DNA from: Aeromonas fluvialis | GTDB lineage: Bacteria; Pseudomonadota; Gammaproteobacteria; Enterobacterales; Aeromonadaceae | Assembly (NCBI RefSeq): GCF_000819885.1 | Contig: NZ_CDBO01000055.1 | Location: 1-60,010, forward strand | Reading direction: 5' to 3' | Length of the DNA stretch: 60,010 bases | Part shown: one piece after another, positions 8,387-16,573 of the stretch | How the letters are laid out: every line of letters starts with the position of its first letter | Position numbering within the stretch: the first letter of the stretch is position 1 | Position numbers and translations under genes: made by a program | The notes under the pieces: model-generated | The model's database searches: none | Told to the model about the DNA's origin: nothing | What the model saw: only the letters and a program-made list of their open reading frames with translations

Positions 8387-9367
8387 ATGTTCGCAAGAAC
8401 CCGTAAATCCTTAGGCAAAGCGCCGACTCCCATGGCGGGTTTGGCGTTGGGCATTGCCAGCCTTGGTTGGTGTTGGGAAAATGCCGGTCCCTTCGATGGC
8501 CGGATGCAACTGCTGGGGGCCGCCGTTGCGGCCGTGCTGCTGGTGATCCTGACCTTCAAGTTTCTGCTTCACCCCCGCCTGTTGTTACAGGATCTCGCTC
8601 ACCCTGTGGTGGGTAGCGTGGTACCGACCTATGCCATGGGTACCATGGTGGTCTCCAAGGCGCTCGGCATGCTGGTTCCACAAGCCGGGGAAGCCCTCTG
8701 GCTGTTTGCCGTGGCGGTTCACCTGCTGTTCCTCGCTACCTTTGTCTGGCACCGCGCCAAAGAGTTTGAAATCCACCACATGGTGCCGAGCTGGTTCGTG
8801 CCGCCGGTGGGGATCATCGTGGCTGACGTGGCCTTCCCGGGCGGTCAGTTTGCACCGCTGGCCAACGGTCTGCTCTGGTTCGGGATCATCTGCTACGGCC
8901 TGATGCTGCCGCTGATGCTCTATCGTCTCATCTTCAGCCATGAAGTGCCGGATGCCGCCAAACCGACCATCGCCATTCTGGCGGCCCCTGCCAGCCTCTC
9001 TCTGGCCGGTTACCTGACCGTCAGCCAGGCGCCGTCGCTGCTGCTGGTGGCCGTGCTGCTGGGGATCGCCATCCTGATGACCGGCATCATCTATCTGGCC
9101 TTCATCAAACTGCTGCGTCTGCCTTTCTCGCCGGGTTACGCCGCCTTCACCTTCCCGCTGGTGATCGGTGCTACCGCCCTGTTCAAATTGGCCCATCTGG
9201 TTGAAGGTTTTGCGCAAGGGAGTCACTATGTCGAGCAGCTCCGCGTGCTGGCCCATTTCGAGCTGGGGGTTGCAACCGTGATCGTCGGGTATGTGGCACT
9301 GCGTTACCTGATGTTCTTTCTGCCGCTGCGGATGCCCGCTGTCGAGGGGCACCCCTCGCATCGTTAA
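8387..9367 (+). CDS. TDT-family (TehA/SLAC1-like) transporter
   Basis: 326 residues with about ten hydrophobic spans. The N terminus PTPMAGLALGIASLGW and the repeating small-residue helices are characteristic of the tellurite-resistance/dicarboxylate transporter (TDT) family, which forms SLAC1-like anion channels. Substrates in the family include dicarboxylates, sulfite and tellurite-linked anions; none can be assigned here. ATG 8387 has a good SD (AAAGGT) at 8375-8380; an upstream in-frame TTG at 8321 lies inside the regulatory palindrome and was rejected. Probably controlled by the divergent LysR regulator. Confidence 0.85.
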   Translation: MFARTRKSLGKAPTPMAGLALGIASLGWCWENAGPFDGRMQLLGAAVAAVLLVILTFKFLLHPRLLLQDLAHPVVGSVVPTYAMGTMVVSKALGMLVPQAGEALWLFAVAVHLLFLATFVWHRAKEFEIHHMVPSWFVPPVGIIVADVAFPGGQFAPLANGLLWFGIICYGLMLPLMLYRLIFSHEVPDAAKPTIAILAAPASLSLAGYLTVSQAPSLLLVAVLLGIAILMTGIIYLAFIKLLRLPFSPGYAAFTFPLVIGATALFKLAHLVEGFAQGSHYVEQLRVLAHFELGVATVIVGYVALRYLMFFLPLRMPAVEGHPSHR

Positions 9368-9407
9368 CACCGTTTGATGCTCTTGTGCCCCTGATGAACA
9401 CGTCGTC

Positions 9408-9446
9408 AAAATGACCCCGCCAAGCGGGGCATTTTGTTATTTTTTC
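9408..9446 (+). terminator. Terminator after the TDT transporter gene
   Basis: AAAATG-CCCCGC pairs with GCGGGG-CATTTT around CAA, followed by GTTATTTTTT. Confidence 0.8.
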
Positions 9447-9505
9447 GCAGATTAATGAATTGACCGTACTTTTATTGGTTTGTCTGGAAATTCACTGGTA
9501 TTACC

Positions 9506-9523
9506 TGTCAGGCCAACTACAAT
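9506..9523 (+). promoter_or_regulatory. Shared upstream motif of the first lpxM copy
   Basis: TGTCAGGCCAACTACAAT ends in a -10-like hexamer (TACAAT) 30 bp before the ATG. The same 18 bases, with two changes at the centre, precede the second copy at 10656. No good -35 hexamer is present. Confidence 0.5.
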
Positions 9524-9553
9524 GCCTCACCATTTTTCGCTTGACTCTAATCG

Positions 9554-10546
9554 ATGACCATCCAAGAAGACCCCATATTTCACGCCACTTTCAAACCGCG
9601 TTTGTTGCATCCCCGTTACTGGTTGAGCTGGCTGGCGCTGGCGGTCTTGATGGTGCTGGCCTTTGTGCCGGTGCGATTGCGCGATCGTTTGGCCGACCTA
9701 TTGGCACCGCTGGTGTTTCGTATCTCTAAAAAACAGATCTATATCGCCAGAACCAATCTGGCGATCTGCTTCCCGCAAAAGAGCCCGGCAGAGCGCGATG
9801 CCATTGCACTCACCTCGATCCGGGTTGGCCTCAAGAGCATGCTGGGATTCGGCGAGTTCACCATGCGCAGCCAGCGTTATCTGATGAACAGGATGCAGGT
9901 GAGTGGTTGGGAGCATATCGAGGCGGAGCGGGCTGCCGGTCGTCCGGTGATCCTGGTGGTGCCTCACACCTGGCCGGTGGATGCCGCCGGTTACTGCTTC
10001 ACCCAGCGCGGGGTGCCCATGTGCACCATGATGAAACGGGCGCGCAATCCGGTGTTTGACTGGCACCTCAACCGTGCACGGGCCAAGAACGGTTGCCGCG
10101 TCTATGAGCGCAGCGCCGGGATCAAAGCGGTGATCAGAACCATCAGGAGCGGTCGCAGCTTCTTCTACCTGCCGGATCAGGATCATGGTCGCAAGAAGAG
10201 CCTCTTTGTTCCCTTCTTTGGCTATCCCAAAGCGACCCTGCCTGCCTTGCCCCGTCTGGTACAGGTCAGCGGTGTCAAGGCGGTGCCGCTGCTGGCCTGC
10301 TATGACGAAGCGAACCACTGCTACCGACTGGAGATTGAGGCACCGTTCGACAATTATCCCACCGAGGATGGGATGGCCGATACCTGTCGGATGAACGACA
10401 TGGTGCAGCAGCAGTTGACCCGTCACCCTGGTCAGTACATGTGGTTCCTCAAGATCTTCGATACCCGTCAGGATCAGGAGGGGAGGAACGGCCTCTATGA
10501 AGAGGGGATCCGCCGGATCCGCAAGGGGTTGCCGCCCCACGGCTGA
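9554..10546 (+). CDS. lpxM: Lipid A late acyltransferase, LpxM type (copy 1)
   Basis: 330 residues. It belongs to the LpxL/LpxM family, which transfers acyl chains from acyl carrier protein to Kdo-lipid A precursors on the inner membrane. One N-terminal membrane anchor (WLSWLALAVLMVLAFVPV) is followed by the catalytic HX4D motif in VVPHTWPVD, and by YLPDQDHG and FVPFFGYPKATLPALP, which fit LpxM more than LpxL. A second gene with high similarity follows after 159 bp. Residues around the active site differ between the copies (WPVDAAGY against WAVDMIGR), and this copy has several extra cysteines, so substrate or chain preference may differ. Own terminator follows. Confidence 0.9.
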   Translation: MTIQEDPIFHATFKPRLLHPRYWLSWLALAVLMVLAFVPVRLRDRLADLLAPLVFRISKKQIYIARTNLAICFPQKSPAERDAIALTSIRVGLKSMLGFGEFTMRSQRYLMNRMQVSGWEHIEAERAAGRPVILVVPHTWPVDAAGYCFTQRGVPMCTMMKRARNPVFDWHLNRARAKNGCRVYERSAGIKAVIRTIRSGRSFFYLPDQDHGRKKSLFVPFFGYPKATLPALPRLVQVSGVKAVPLLACYDEANHCYRLEIEAPFDNYPTEDGMADTCRMNDMVQQQLTRHPGQYMWFLKIFDTRQDQEGRNGLYEEGIRRIRKGLPPHG

Positions 10547-10566
10547 CCCTGAGTTTGCATCTATTG

Positions 10567-10592
10567 AAATGGCCCCAGGTGGGCCATTTTTT
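10567..10592 (+). terminator. Terminator between the lpxM copies
   Basis: AAATGGCCC (10567-10575) pairs with GGGCCATTT (10581-10589) and runs into six Ts, so the two copies are likely separate transcripts. Confidence 0.82.
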
Positions 10593-10655
10593 ATGATTAC
10601 GGGTCTGATCTGCGGCTTGCCGATCGGCGGCCACGCTTCCCAGGGTAGAAAAAAA

Positions 10656-10673
10656 TGTCAGGATAACTACAAT
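10656..10673 (+). promoter_or_regulatory. Shared upstream motif of the second lpxM copy
   Basis: TGTCAGGATAACTACAAT differs from the motif at 9506-9523 only at two central bases and lies 32 bp before ATG 10706. The surroundings of the two motifs are otherwise dissimilar. Confidence 0.5.
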
Positions 10674-10705
10674 AACCGTTTGTTTTTGATGACTTGATAG
10701 CCGCT

Positions 10706-11692
10706 ATGTCCCCGTTAGATCCGGTATTTGATACCTCATTTCATGTTCGCCTGCTGCATCCCAAATGGTGGGGCAGCTGGTGCGCGCTGGGCCTGCTCTC
10801 ACTGCTGGCATTTACCCCCGCGAGGCTGCGGGATCGCTTTGCCGATCTGATCTCACCGACCCTGCTGCGCGTCTCGAAAAAGCAGGCCTATATTGCCGAT
10901 ACCAACCTCAAAATCTGCTTTCCCGAGCTGGATGCCGCCGGGCGCCGGGCTTTGCTGCTCAAGTCGATTAGAGTCGGTCTCAAGACCTTCATGGGCTTTG
11001 GCGAGCTGACCTGGCGCAGCCGTACCAGGTTGACCCGCCGCATCAAGGTCACCGGCTGGGAGCATGTGCAAGCGGAGCAGGCCGCGGGCCGCCCGGTGAT
11101 CCTGGTGGTGCCTCACACTTGGGCGGTCGACATGATTGGCCGCTACTTTTCCCTGATGGGCATCGAGATGTGCACCATGATGAAGAGCCCGAAAGATCAG
11201 GTATTCGACTGGTACATCAACCGCGAGCGGGCCAAAGGGGGCAAGGTGTATGAGCGCAGTGCCGGTATCAAACCGGCGATCAAATCGATCCGCGCTGGCG
11301 CCAGCTTTTTCTATCTGCCGGATCAGGATCACGGCCGCGAGGCGAGCGTGTTCGTTCCCTTCTTCGGTCACGCCAAGGCGACCCTGCCGGCCCTGCCCAA
11401 ACTGGTGAAACTGACTGGCGCCAAAGCGGTGCCCATCTTCGCCAGTTATGACGAGGATGAGGGGTGCTATCTGCTGGAGATCGAGCCGCCTTTTGACCCT
11501 TATCCCACCGCCGATCTGCTGGCAGACGTCAATGCGATGAACCGGGTGGTGGAGCGGCAGGTAGCCCGCCATCCCGAGCAGTACATGTGGTTTCTCAAGA
11601 TCTTCGAAACCCAAGAACACCAAGAAGGGCGCAACGGGCTTTACCAGGCAGGGATCCGGCGTATTCGCCAGGGTTTGCCGCCCGAACCTTGA
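10706..11692 (+). CDS. lpxM: Lipid A late acyltransferase, LpxM type (copy 2)
   Basis: 328 residues, similar to copy 1 along its whole length. Catalytic HX4D is in VVPHTWAVD, close to the E. coli LpxM version (PHGWAVD), and the YLPDQDHG and FVPFFGHAKATLPALP blocks are conserved. One N-terminal membrane segment (about residues 18-38). ATG 10706 gives a start aligned with copy 1; an in-frame TTG 12 bases upstream was rejected. The tandem arrangement indicates duplication followed by divergence. Which copy is the main myristoyl/lauroyl transferase cannot be told from sequence. Confidence 0.9.
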   Translation: MSPLDPVFDTSFHVRLLHPKWWGSWCALGLLSLLAFTPARLRDRFADLISPTLLRVSKKQAYIADTNLKICFPELDAAGRRALLLKSIRVGLKTFMGFGELTWRSRTRLTRRIKVTGWEHVQAEQAAGRPVILVVPHTWAVDMIGRYFSLMGIEMCTMMKSPKDQVFDWYINRERAKGGKVYERSAGIKPAIKSIRAGASFFYLPDQDHGREASVFVPFFGHAKATLPALPKLVKLTGAKAVPIFASYDEDEGCYLLEIEPPFDPYPTADLLADVNAMNRVVERQVARHPEQYMWFLKIFETQEHQEGRNGLYQAGIRRIRQGLPPEP

Positions 11693-11720
11693 AAATGGGC
11701 CAGCTTGCGGGCCATTTTTG
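11692..11720 (+). terminator. Terminator after the second lpxM copy
   Basis: AATGGGCC and GGGCCATT arms (one mismatch) followed by TTTTTG, overlapping the stop of lpxM. Confidence 0.65.
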
Positions 11721-11885
11721 CTGACACAGGCACCTCGCGTCTGGCCTGTTACAGGTGGCTTTTAAGGCGGACAGGTGGACAAAAACAGCGCAAACAGGGG
11801 ATAACAGGGTTTCATATGAAAGGGAGAGGCGGGTGAGCGTGCACGGAGCTATCTTCGAGGGCGTAAATAGGGTAAAAGGGCGACC

Positions 11886-12746
11886 ATGAAAATTCCAAAT
11901 CGAATCCAACCTCTGGTTGATGACGGCCTGGTCGATGAGGTCGTCAGCCGGTTGATGAGCGGCAAAGAGGCCGACGTCTATGTGGTGCGCTGCGGCGACG
12001 AGATCCGCTGCGCCAAGGTCTATAAAGAGGCGTCCAAGCGCAGCTTCAAGCAGGCTGTGGTCTATCAGGAGGGGCGCAAGGTGCGTAACAGCCGCAGCGC
12101 CCGCGCCATGGAGAAGGGCTCCAAGTACGGCCGCAAGCAGCATGAAGAGGTGTGGCAGAACACCGAGGTCGACGCCCTGTTCAAGCTGGCGGCGGCCGGG
12201 GTGCGGGTACCACAGCCCTATGTCTGCCTTGATGGCGTTCTCTTGATGGAACTTATCACCGACGAGGATGGCCATGTCGCGCCGCGCCTCAATGACGTGG
12301 CCCTCACCCCCGAGCAGGCGGTGATCGATCACCACAAGGTGATCCGTTATGTGGTGCGGATGCTCTGCGCCGGCCTTATTCACGGCGATCTGTCGGAGTT
12401 CAACGTGCTGGTGGATGAACATGGCCCCGTTATCATCGATCTGCCCCAGGTGGTGGATGCCGCAGCCAACAACCAGGCCAAGGCGATGCTGGCGCGCGAC
12501 GTCAACAACATGCGCAACTACTACGGCATGTATGCCCCCGAGCTGCTCAAGACCCGCTATGCCCAAGAGATGTGGGCGCTGTTTGAAGATGGCAAGCTCA
12601 CTCCCGAAAGCGAGTTGACCGGCCACTTTGAAGAGTGCCGCGCCGCCATCGATCTCGATGCGGTACTGCACGAGATCGAGAGCGCTGAAGAGGAGGCCTA
12701 TGCCCGTCAGGCCTGGCTGAAGGCAGAGCAGGAAGACAGCTACTAA
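11886..12746 (+). CDS. RIO-family (RIO1-like) serine/threonine protein kinase
   Basis: 286 residues. RIO kinases are atypical protein kinases best known from ribosome maturation in archaea and eukaryotes; bacterial members are poorly characterised. Visible motifs: the nucleotide loop SGKEADVYVV (near residue 26), the catalytic loop HGDLSEFN (166-173) with catalytic Asp168 and Asn173, and the metal-binding IIDLPQ (183-188, Asp185) that replaces DFG. The insert VRNSRSARAMEKGSKYGRKQ corresponds to the RIO1 flexible loop region. All catalytic residues are kept, so it should be active. It is a single-gene unit with its own terminator; no ribosome-assembly gene is adjacent. Confidence 0.88.
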   Translation: MKIPNRIQPLVDDGLVDEVVSRLMSGKEADVYVVRCGDEIRCAKVYKEASKRSFKQAVVYQEGRKVRNSRSARAMEKGSKYGRKQHEEVWQNTEVDALFKLAAAGVRVPQPYVCLDGVLLMELITDEDGHVAPRLNDVALTPEQAVIDHHKVIRYVVRMLCAGLIHGDLSEFNVLVDEHGPVIIDLPQVVDAAANNQAKAMLARDVNNMRNYYGMYAPELLKTRYAQEMWALFEDGKLTPESELTGHFEECRAAIDLDAVLHEIESAEEEAYARQAWLKAEQEDSY

Positions 12747-12844
12747 TGGTGTCGTCACTGTCTCAACAAGAGTGCCTGCGGGGCTAATGCAAGTCAGTTG
12801 AGGGATGTTGAGTCCCAACCTGTGGGGGATCAGTGCGACAGAGT

Positions 12845-12872
12845 GAGGGAGGCATGATGCTTCCCTCTTTTT
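12845..12872 (+). terminator. Terminator after the RIO kinase gene
   Basis: GAGGGAGGCAT pairs with ATGCTTCCCTC (one G-T pair) and is followed by TTTTTATT. Confidence 0.8.
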
Positions 12873-12981
12873 ATTGCATGCCTGTCAGACCAAGGGTTAC
12901 AGCCAAGTTGACTCTTTCATCATGGTGTCGCGAGCAATGCCGCCGTTTTGGCGGTAGAGTGCCCCCCTGCCAGGATTTGTG

Positions 12982-13476
12982 TTAATCGCCGGTGACAGTG
13001 GGCAAGCGCATTACGGTGGCTTCCCGCCCAAGATGGGTTAGCAGACGGCGTACATCGTCGAGACGGATGATCAGGGTGGCGGTGTTGATCAGCGGGTGAC
13101 ACTGCACCTGCTCGGCCTGCCAGATGGCCTCGTCCACCACCAGCTCTACCGCGTTTTCCCTATCGCGCACCATGGCCAGCAGGGTCACCGAGCCCGGGGT
13201 GAGGCCGAGTACCGCATCGAGCCGTTCGGGGGAGCCAAAGCTCAGCCGTTTGACGCCAAGGGTGCTCGCCAGCGTCTTGAGATCGACTCGGCTCTCTTCA
13301 GGTGTTACCACCAGAAACAGCCGCTCACTTTTCGGGTCACGCAGAAAGAGATTCTTGGTCTTGGCGGCGGGCAGGTCTGGTAGCAGCCTGCTCGCCTCCA
13401 CACAGGTGAAAACGGGGGGGTGATCGAAACGCTGGTAGGGGATGGTTAGCTGATCCAGCAGGGAATAGATTGCCAC
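12982..13476 (-). CDS. YbaK/ProX-type aminoacyl-tRNA deacylase (INS domain)
   Basis: 164 residues, all one INS-superfamily domain. Such free-standing proteins hydrolyse mischarged aminoacyl-tRNA (for example Ala-tRNA-Pro) in trans. The N terminus YQRFDHPPVFTCVEAS, the AKTKNLFLRD strand and the C-terminal CHPLINTATLII block are typical of the ProXp-ala (PrdX) branch rather than YbaK itself. The conserved lysine of AKTKNLF is present. The start ATG at 13476 gives the normal family length. It is divergent from polB. Substrate is inferred from family only. Confidence 0.82.
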   Translation of the reverse strand: MAIYSLLDQLTIPYQRFDHPPVFTCVEASRLLPDLPAAKTKNLFLRDPKSERLFLVVTPEESRVDLKTLASTLGVKRLSFGSPERLDAVLGLTPGSVTLLAMVRDRENAVELVVDEAIWQAEQVQCHPLINTATLIIRLDDVRRLLTHLGREATVMRLPTVTGD

Positions 13477-13591
13477 AGAGACTCCTTTTGTCGGCGAAGA
13501 GTGGTCATAACGGGATGGGCGGGAATAACGACCGGATCGAGCTTACCAGTTTGACTCCAGCCTCGCAGCCAGTGTGACGATTGCGAGCAGG

Positions 13592-13611
13592 CACTGTATG
13601 AACGTACAATG
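13592..13611. promoter_or_regulatory. Candidate LexA (SOS) box upstream of polB
   Basis: CTG (13594-13596), ten bases, then CAA (13607-13609): one mismatch from the CTG-N10-CAG core. It is 34 bp ahead of the chosen polB start, and polB is a known SOS gene in E. coli. Confidence 0.5.
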
Positions 13612-13642
13612 GTCCCATTCTCTGACAGCCCCTTTACGCTTC

Positions 13643-16069
13643 ATGACTGCAACCCAGCCCACCGTACCCGCCACCCCGCCGCGCGACGGTTTTATCCTGA
13701 CCCGTTATGGTCGGGACGTGCGCGGCCGCAACGGGCAGGCTGCCACCACCGAAATCGTGATGTGGCTCTGGAGCGCCCAGGGGCCGGTGCGGGTGGTGGT
13801 GCCGGGGCAGGAGCCGGTGTTCTTTTTGCCACAGAGCCATATGGCAGAAGCCGCCGAGCTGTTCAAGGGGGCCGGGGTGAGCGGGCGATTTCGTCGCCTG
13901 CCGATGCACACCTTCGATGGTCGCCCTGTGGTGGGCTGCTATTTTGCTACCCTGAGCGCCTTTCATCGTGCCATCGAGCTGTTGCTGATCCGCGGGCTGG
14001 AGCACTTCGAGGCGGATATCCGGCTGCCAGAGCGGTTTCTGATGGAGCGCTTTATCACCGCCGGTGTGCGCTTCGATGGCCGGACGGTAAAAAAGGGGGG
14101 CAAGCCGGGCTACTGGGAGGTCAACGAGGCACGCTGCGCGCCGCAGGCGGTGACGCCCACCCTCTCCTGGGTGTCGCTGGACGTGGAGTGCGCCATGGAC
14201 GGGGCCCTCTTCTCGGTTGGTCTTTACAGCGAACAGGACGCGCGGGTCATCATGATTGGCACCCCGGAAGCGGATGCCGAGAGCTGGGGCACCCAGGTCC
14301 AGTGGGTGGCGGACGAGAGCGCCCTGCTGAGTGCGCTGGAGAGCTGGTTCAGTCTGCATGACCCCGACTTGGTGATTGGCTGGAACGTGGTCAACTTCGA
14401 CTTTCGCCTGCTGCTGCGCCGCGCCGAGCTTAACAAGCGGCGGCTGCGGCTGGGGCGCGGGCGCGAGCTCTGCTTCTGGCGCTCGTCCCGAAGCGATCCC
14501 CAGACCGGCAACGTCATCATCCCGGGGCGCATGGTGCTCGATGGGATTGACACCCTGAAAAGCGCCACCTGGCAGTTTGCCAGTTACAGCCTGGATGCGG
14601 TGGCGAGCGAACTGCTCGGCCGTGGCAAGGATATCGAGGATGTGGCCAATCGGGGGGAGAAGATCACCGAACTGTTCCACTCCGACAAGGAGGCGCTCGC
14701 CCGCTACAACCTGGAAGATTGCAAGCTGGTGTGGGAGATCTTCGACTACTGCCACCTCATCCCCTTTGCTATCGAGCGTGCCTCCCTTACCGGCCTGGAG
14801 CTGGACAGGGTAGGGGGCTCGGTGGCGGCCTTTACCAACCTTTATCTGCCGCGGCTGCATCGCGGCGGCTATGTGGCCCCCAATCTGCCTGCCGATGGGG
14901 GGCTCGCGAGCCCCGGCGGCTATGTGATGGACTCCAAACCCGGTCTCTATCGCCATGTGCTGGTGCTCGATTTCAAGAGCCTCTATCCCAGCATCATCCG
15001 CACCTTCTGCATCGACCCCATGGGGTTGGTGGAGGGGCTGCAACACCCAGACCACGCCATACCGGGCTTTCGCGGCGCCCTCTTCTCCCGCGAGCGGCAC
15101 TTCTTGCCGGATCTCATCGCCATCCTGTGGGCGGCGCGGGATCGGGCCAAGGCGGCCAGCAACAAGGCACTCTCCCAGGCCATCAAGATCATCATGAACT
15201 CCTTCTACGGCGTGCTGGGTTCGGGGGGCTGCCGCTTCTACGACCCCAGGCTCGCGTCATCGATCACCCTGCGCGGCCACAGCATCATGCAGCAGACCCG
15301 CGAGTGGATTGAGGCGAAGGGGTTCGAGGTGATTTATGGCGACACCGACTCCACCTTTGTCCATCTGGGGCGCGAGACCAGCCCCGATGAGGCGGACGAG
15401 ATCGGCCAGCGACTGGCCCAAATGATCAACGATAACTGGGCTGCACTGATCAAGCGCGAATTCGATCTGCCGAGTTATCTCGAAATCCAGTACGAGACCC
15501 ACTACCGCCGCTTTTTGATGCCCACCATCCGCGGCTTGGAGAAGGGGAGCAAGAAGCGCTATGCGGGGCTGGTTGGCAAGGCCAGTGAGGGGAGTGAACA
15601 GCTGGTGTTCAAGGGGCTCGAATCGGTGCGCACCGACTGGACCATGCTGGCCAAGCAATTCCAGACCCGCCTCTATGAGCTGGTGTTTCACGATGAAGAT
15701 CCCAGCGGCTATGTGCGCACCATGGTGGATGAGACCCGCGCCGGCCGCCACGACGATCTGCTCATCTATCGCAAACGGCTGCGTCAGAAGCTCGAAGAGT
15801 ATCAGAAGAATGTGCCGCCCCATGTGCGGGCGGCGCGGCTGGCCGATGAGGAGAACCTGCGCCGCGGTCTGCCCCAGCGCTATCAGCATCGGGGCGCCAT
15901 CGCCTATCTGATGACCCTCAATGGCCCAGAGCCGCTGGAGTACCGGCGCAGCGCCATCGATTACGAGCACTATATCGACAAGCAGTTGCGGCCCATCGCC
16001 GATGCCATCCTGCCCTTTATCGGCGAGTCGTTCGACCGGATCTGTGGTCAGCAGCTGGATCTTTTCTGA
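13643..16069 (+). CDS. polB: DNA polymerase II
   Basis: 808 residues, a little longer than E. coli Pol II (783). This B-family polymerase restarts and extends DNA at lesions under SOS control. The exonuclease residues are present: DVE at 180-182 (Exo I), GWNVVNFDFR (Exo II) and YNLEDCKLV (Exo III). Polymerase motifs are complete: DFKSLYPSII from residue 443 (motif A), KIIMNSFYG (motif B) and YGDTDST from residue 565 (motif C). I chose ATG 13643 because the upstream in-frame ATG at 13598 lies inside the candidate LexA box, although 13643 has no strong SD. The next gene, dinI, is also SOS-type. Confidence 0.95.
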   Translation: MTATQPTVPATPPRDGFILTRYGRDVRGRNGQAATTEIVMWLWSAQGPVRVVVPGQEPVFFLPQSHMAEAAELFKGAGVSGRFRRLPMHTFDGRPVVGCYFATLSAFHRAIELLLIRGLEHFEADIRLPERFLMERFITAGVRFDGRTVKKGGKPGYWEVNEARCAPQAVTPTLSWVSLDVECAMDGALFSVGLYSEQDARVIMIGTPEADAESWGTQVQWVADESALLSALESWFSLHDPDLVIGWNVVNFDFRLLLRRAELNKRRLRLGRGRELCFWRSSRSDPQTGNVIIPGRMVLDGIDTLKSATWQFASYSLDAVASELLGRGKDIEDVANRGEKITELFHSDKEALARYNLEDCKLVWEIFDYCHLIPFAIERASLTGLELDRVGGSVAAFTNLYLPRLHRGGYVAPNLPADGGLASPGGYVMDSKPGLYRHVLVLDFKSLYPSIIRTFCIDPMGLVEGLQHPDHAIPGFRGALFSRERHFLPDLIAILWAARDRAKAASNKALSQAIKIIMNSFYGVLGSGGCRFYDPRLASSITLRGHSIMQQTREWIEAKGFEVIYGDTDSTFVHLGRETSPDEADEIGQRLAQMINDNWAALIKREFDLPSYLEIQYETHYRRFLMPTIRGLEKGSKKRYAGLVGKASEGSEQLVFKGLESVRTDWTMLAKQFQTRLYELVFHDEDPSGYVRTMVDETRAGRHDDLLIYRKRLRQKLEEYQKNVPPHVRAARLADEENLRRGLPQRYQHRGAIAYLMTLNGPEPLEYRRSAIDYEHYIDKQLRPIADAILPFIGESFDRICGQQLDLF

Positions 16070-16101
16070 TTGGTGCAAGTTGGCACTTTACTTCCCATGG
16101 A

Positions 16102-16121
16102 TACTGGATAAAAATACAGTT
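16102..16121. promoter_or_regulatory. LexA (SOS) box upstream of dinI
   Basis: TACTGGATAAAAATACAGTT contains a perfect CTG-N10-CAG core with A/T-rich centre, 22 bp before the dinI start. This is a close match to the gammaproteobacterial LexA consensus. Confidence 0.85.
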
Positions 16122-16143
16122 ATAAATCATGGAGAAGTTTCCT

Positions 16144-16395
16144 ATGCGTCTTGAAATCATCATCGACAGAAAACATCAGATCCCGACCTCGACCATGGAG
16201 GCGCTGCGTCAGGAGCTGCTCAAGCAGCTTGGCGAAAAATTCCCAGACATCCATGTGCGGGTCGCGCCGGGCAGTGCCATGGCCCTGACCGTCAGCCGTG
16301 CCAGCAAGGAAGACAAAGAGCTGGCCGAAGCCATGGTGCAGGAGGTATGGGAGAACGCCGACAGCTGGATGCCGGAAGATAACGTCGCCTCCTGA
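16144..16395 (+). CDS. dinI: DinI-family SOS modulator
   Basis: 83 residues (E. coli DinI has 81). DinI binds RecA filaments and modulates LexA and UmuD cleavage. Family features: MRLEIIIDRKHQIP at the start, a central beta strand (IHVRVAPGSAMALTVSRA), and the acidic C-terminal helix DKELAEAMVQEVWENADSWMPED, the part that mimics DNA in DinI. ATG 16144 has GGAG ten bases upstream. It lies 74 bp after polB but has its own LexA box, so both genes would be induced together after DNA damage. Confidence 0.9.
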   Translation: MRLEIIIDRKHQIPTSTMEALRQELLKQLGEKFPDIHVRVAPGSAMALTVSRASKEDKELAEAMVQEVWENADSWMPEDNVAS

Positions 16396-16488
16396 GCCCT
16401 CACGGTCAGCGGATAACTCGGGGCGTTGGATACATGGGCGGTGGATAAACGGGCATGCCTGCTAACGCACCGCTGATACCCGGACAAC

Positions 16489-16518
16489 AAAAAACGCAGC
16501 CAAGTGGCTGCGTTTTTT
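16489..16518. terminator. Bidirectional terminator between dinI and the DUF2927 gene
   Basis: Perfect 13-bp arms AAAAAACGCAGCC and GGCTGCGTTTTTT around AAGT; T runs on both strands serve the convergent genes. Confidence 0.88.
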
Positions 16519-16573
16519 GTGGGTGGTGAGAGGCTCGCGTTGGCTTGTCTGGCTCTGGGTTGAGCCATGTCCG

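Noticed and set aside
11796..11808. GGGATAACAGGGT at 11796-11808 resembling the I-SceI recognition core
   Set aside because: Only the inner 13 bases match, flanks differ, and no homing endonuclease gene is present; chance is the best explanation.
13634..15100. Long open frame on the minus strand opposite polB (about 488 codons)
   Set aside because: It is the antisense shadow of a GC-rich gene with clear polymerase motifs; no recognised domain or ribosome binding site.
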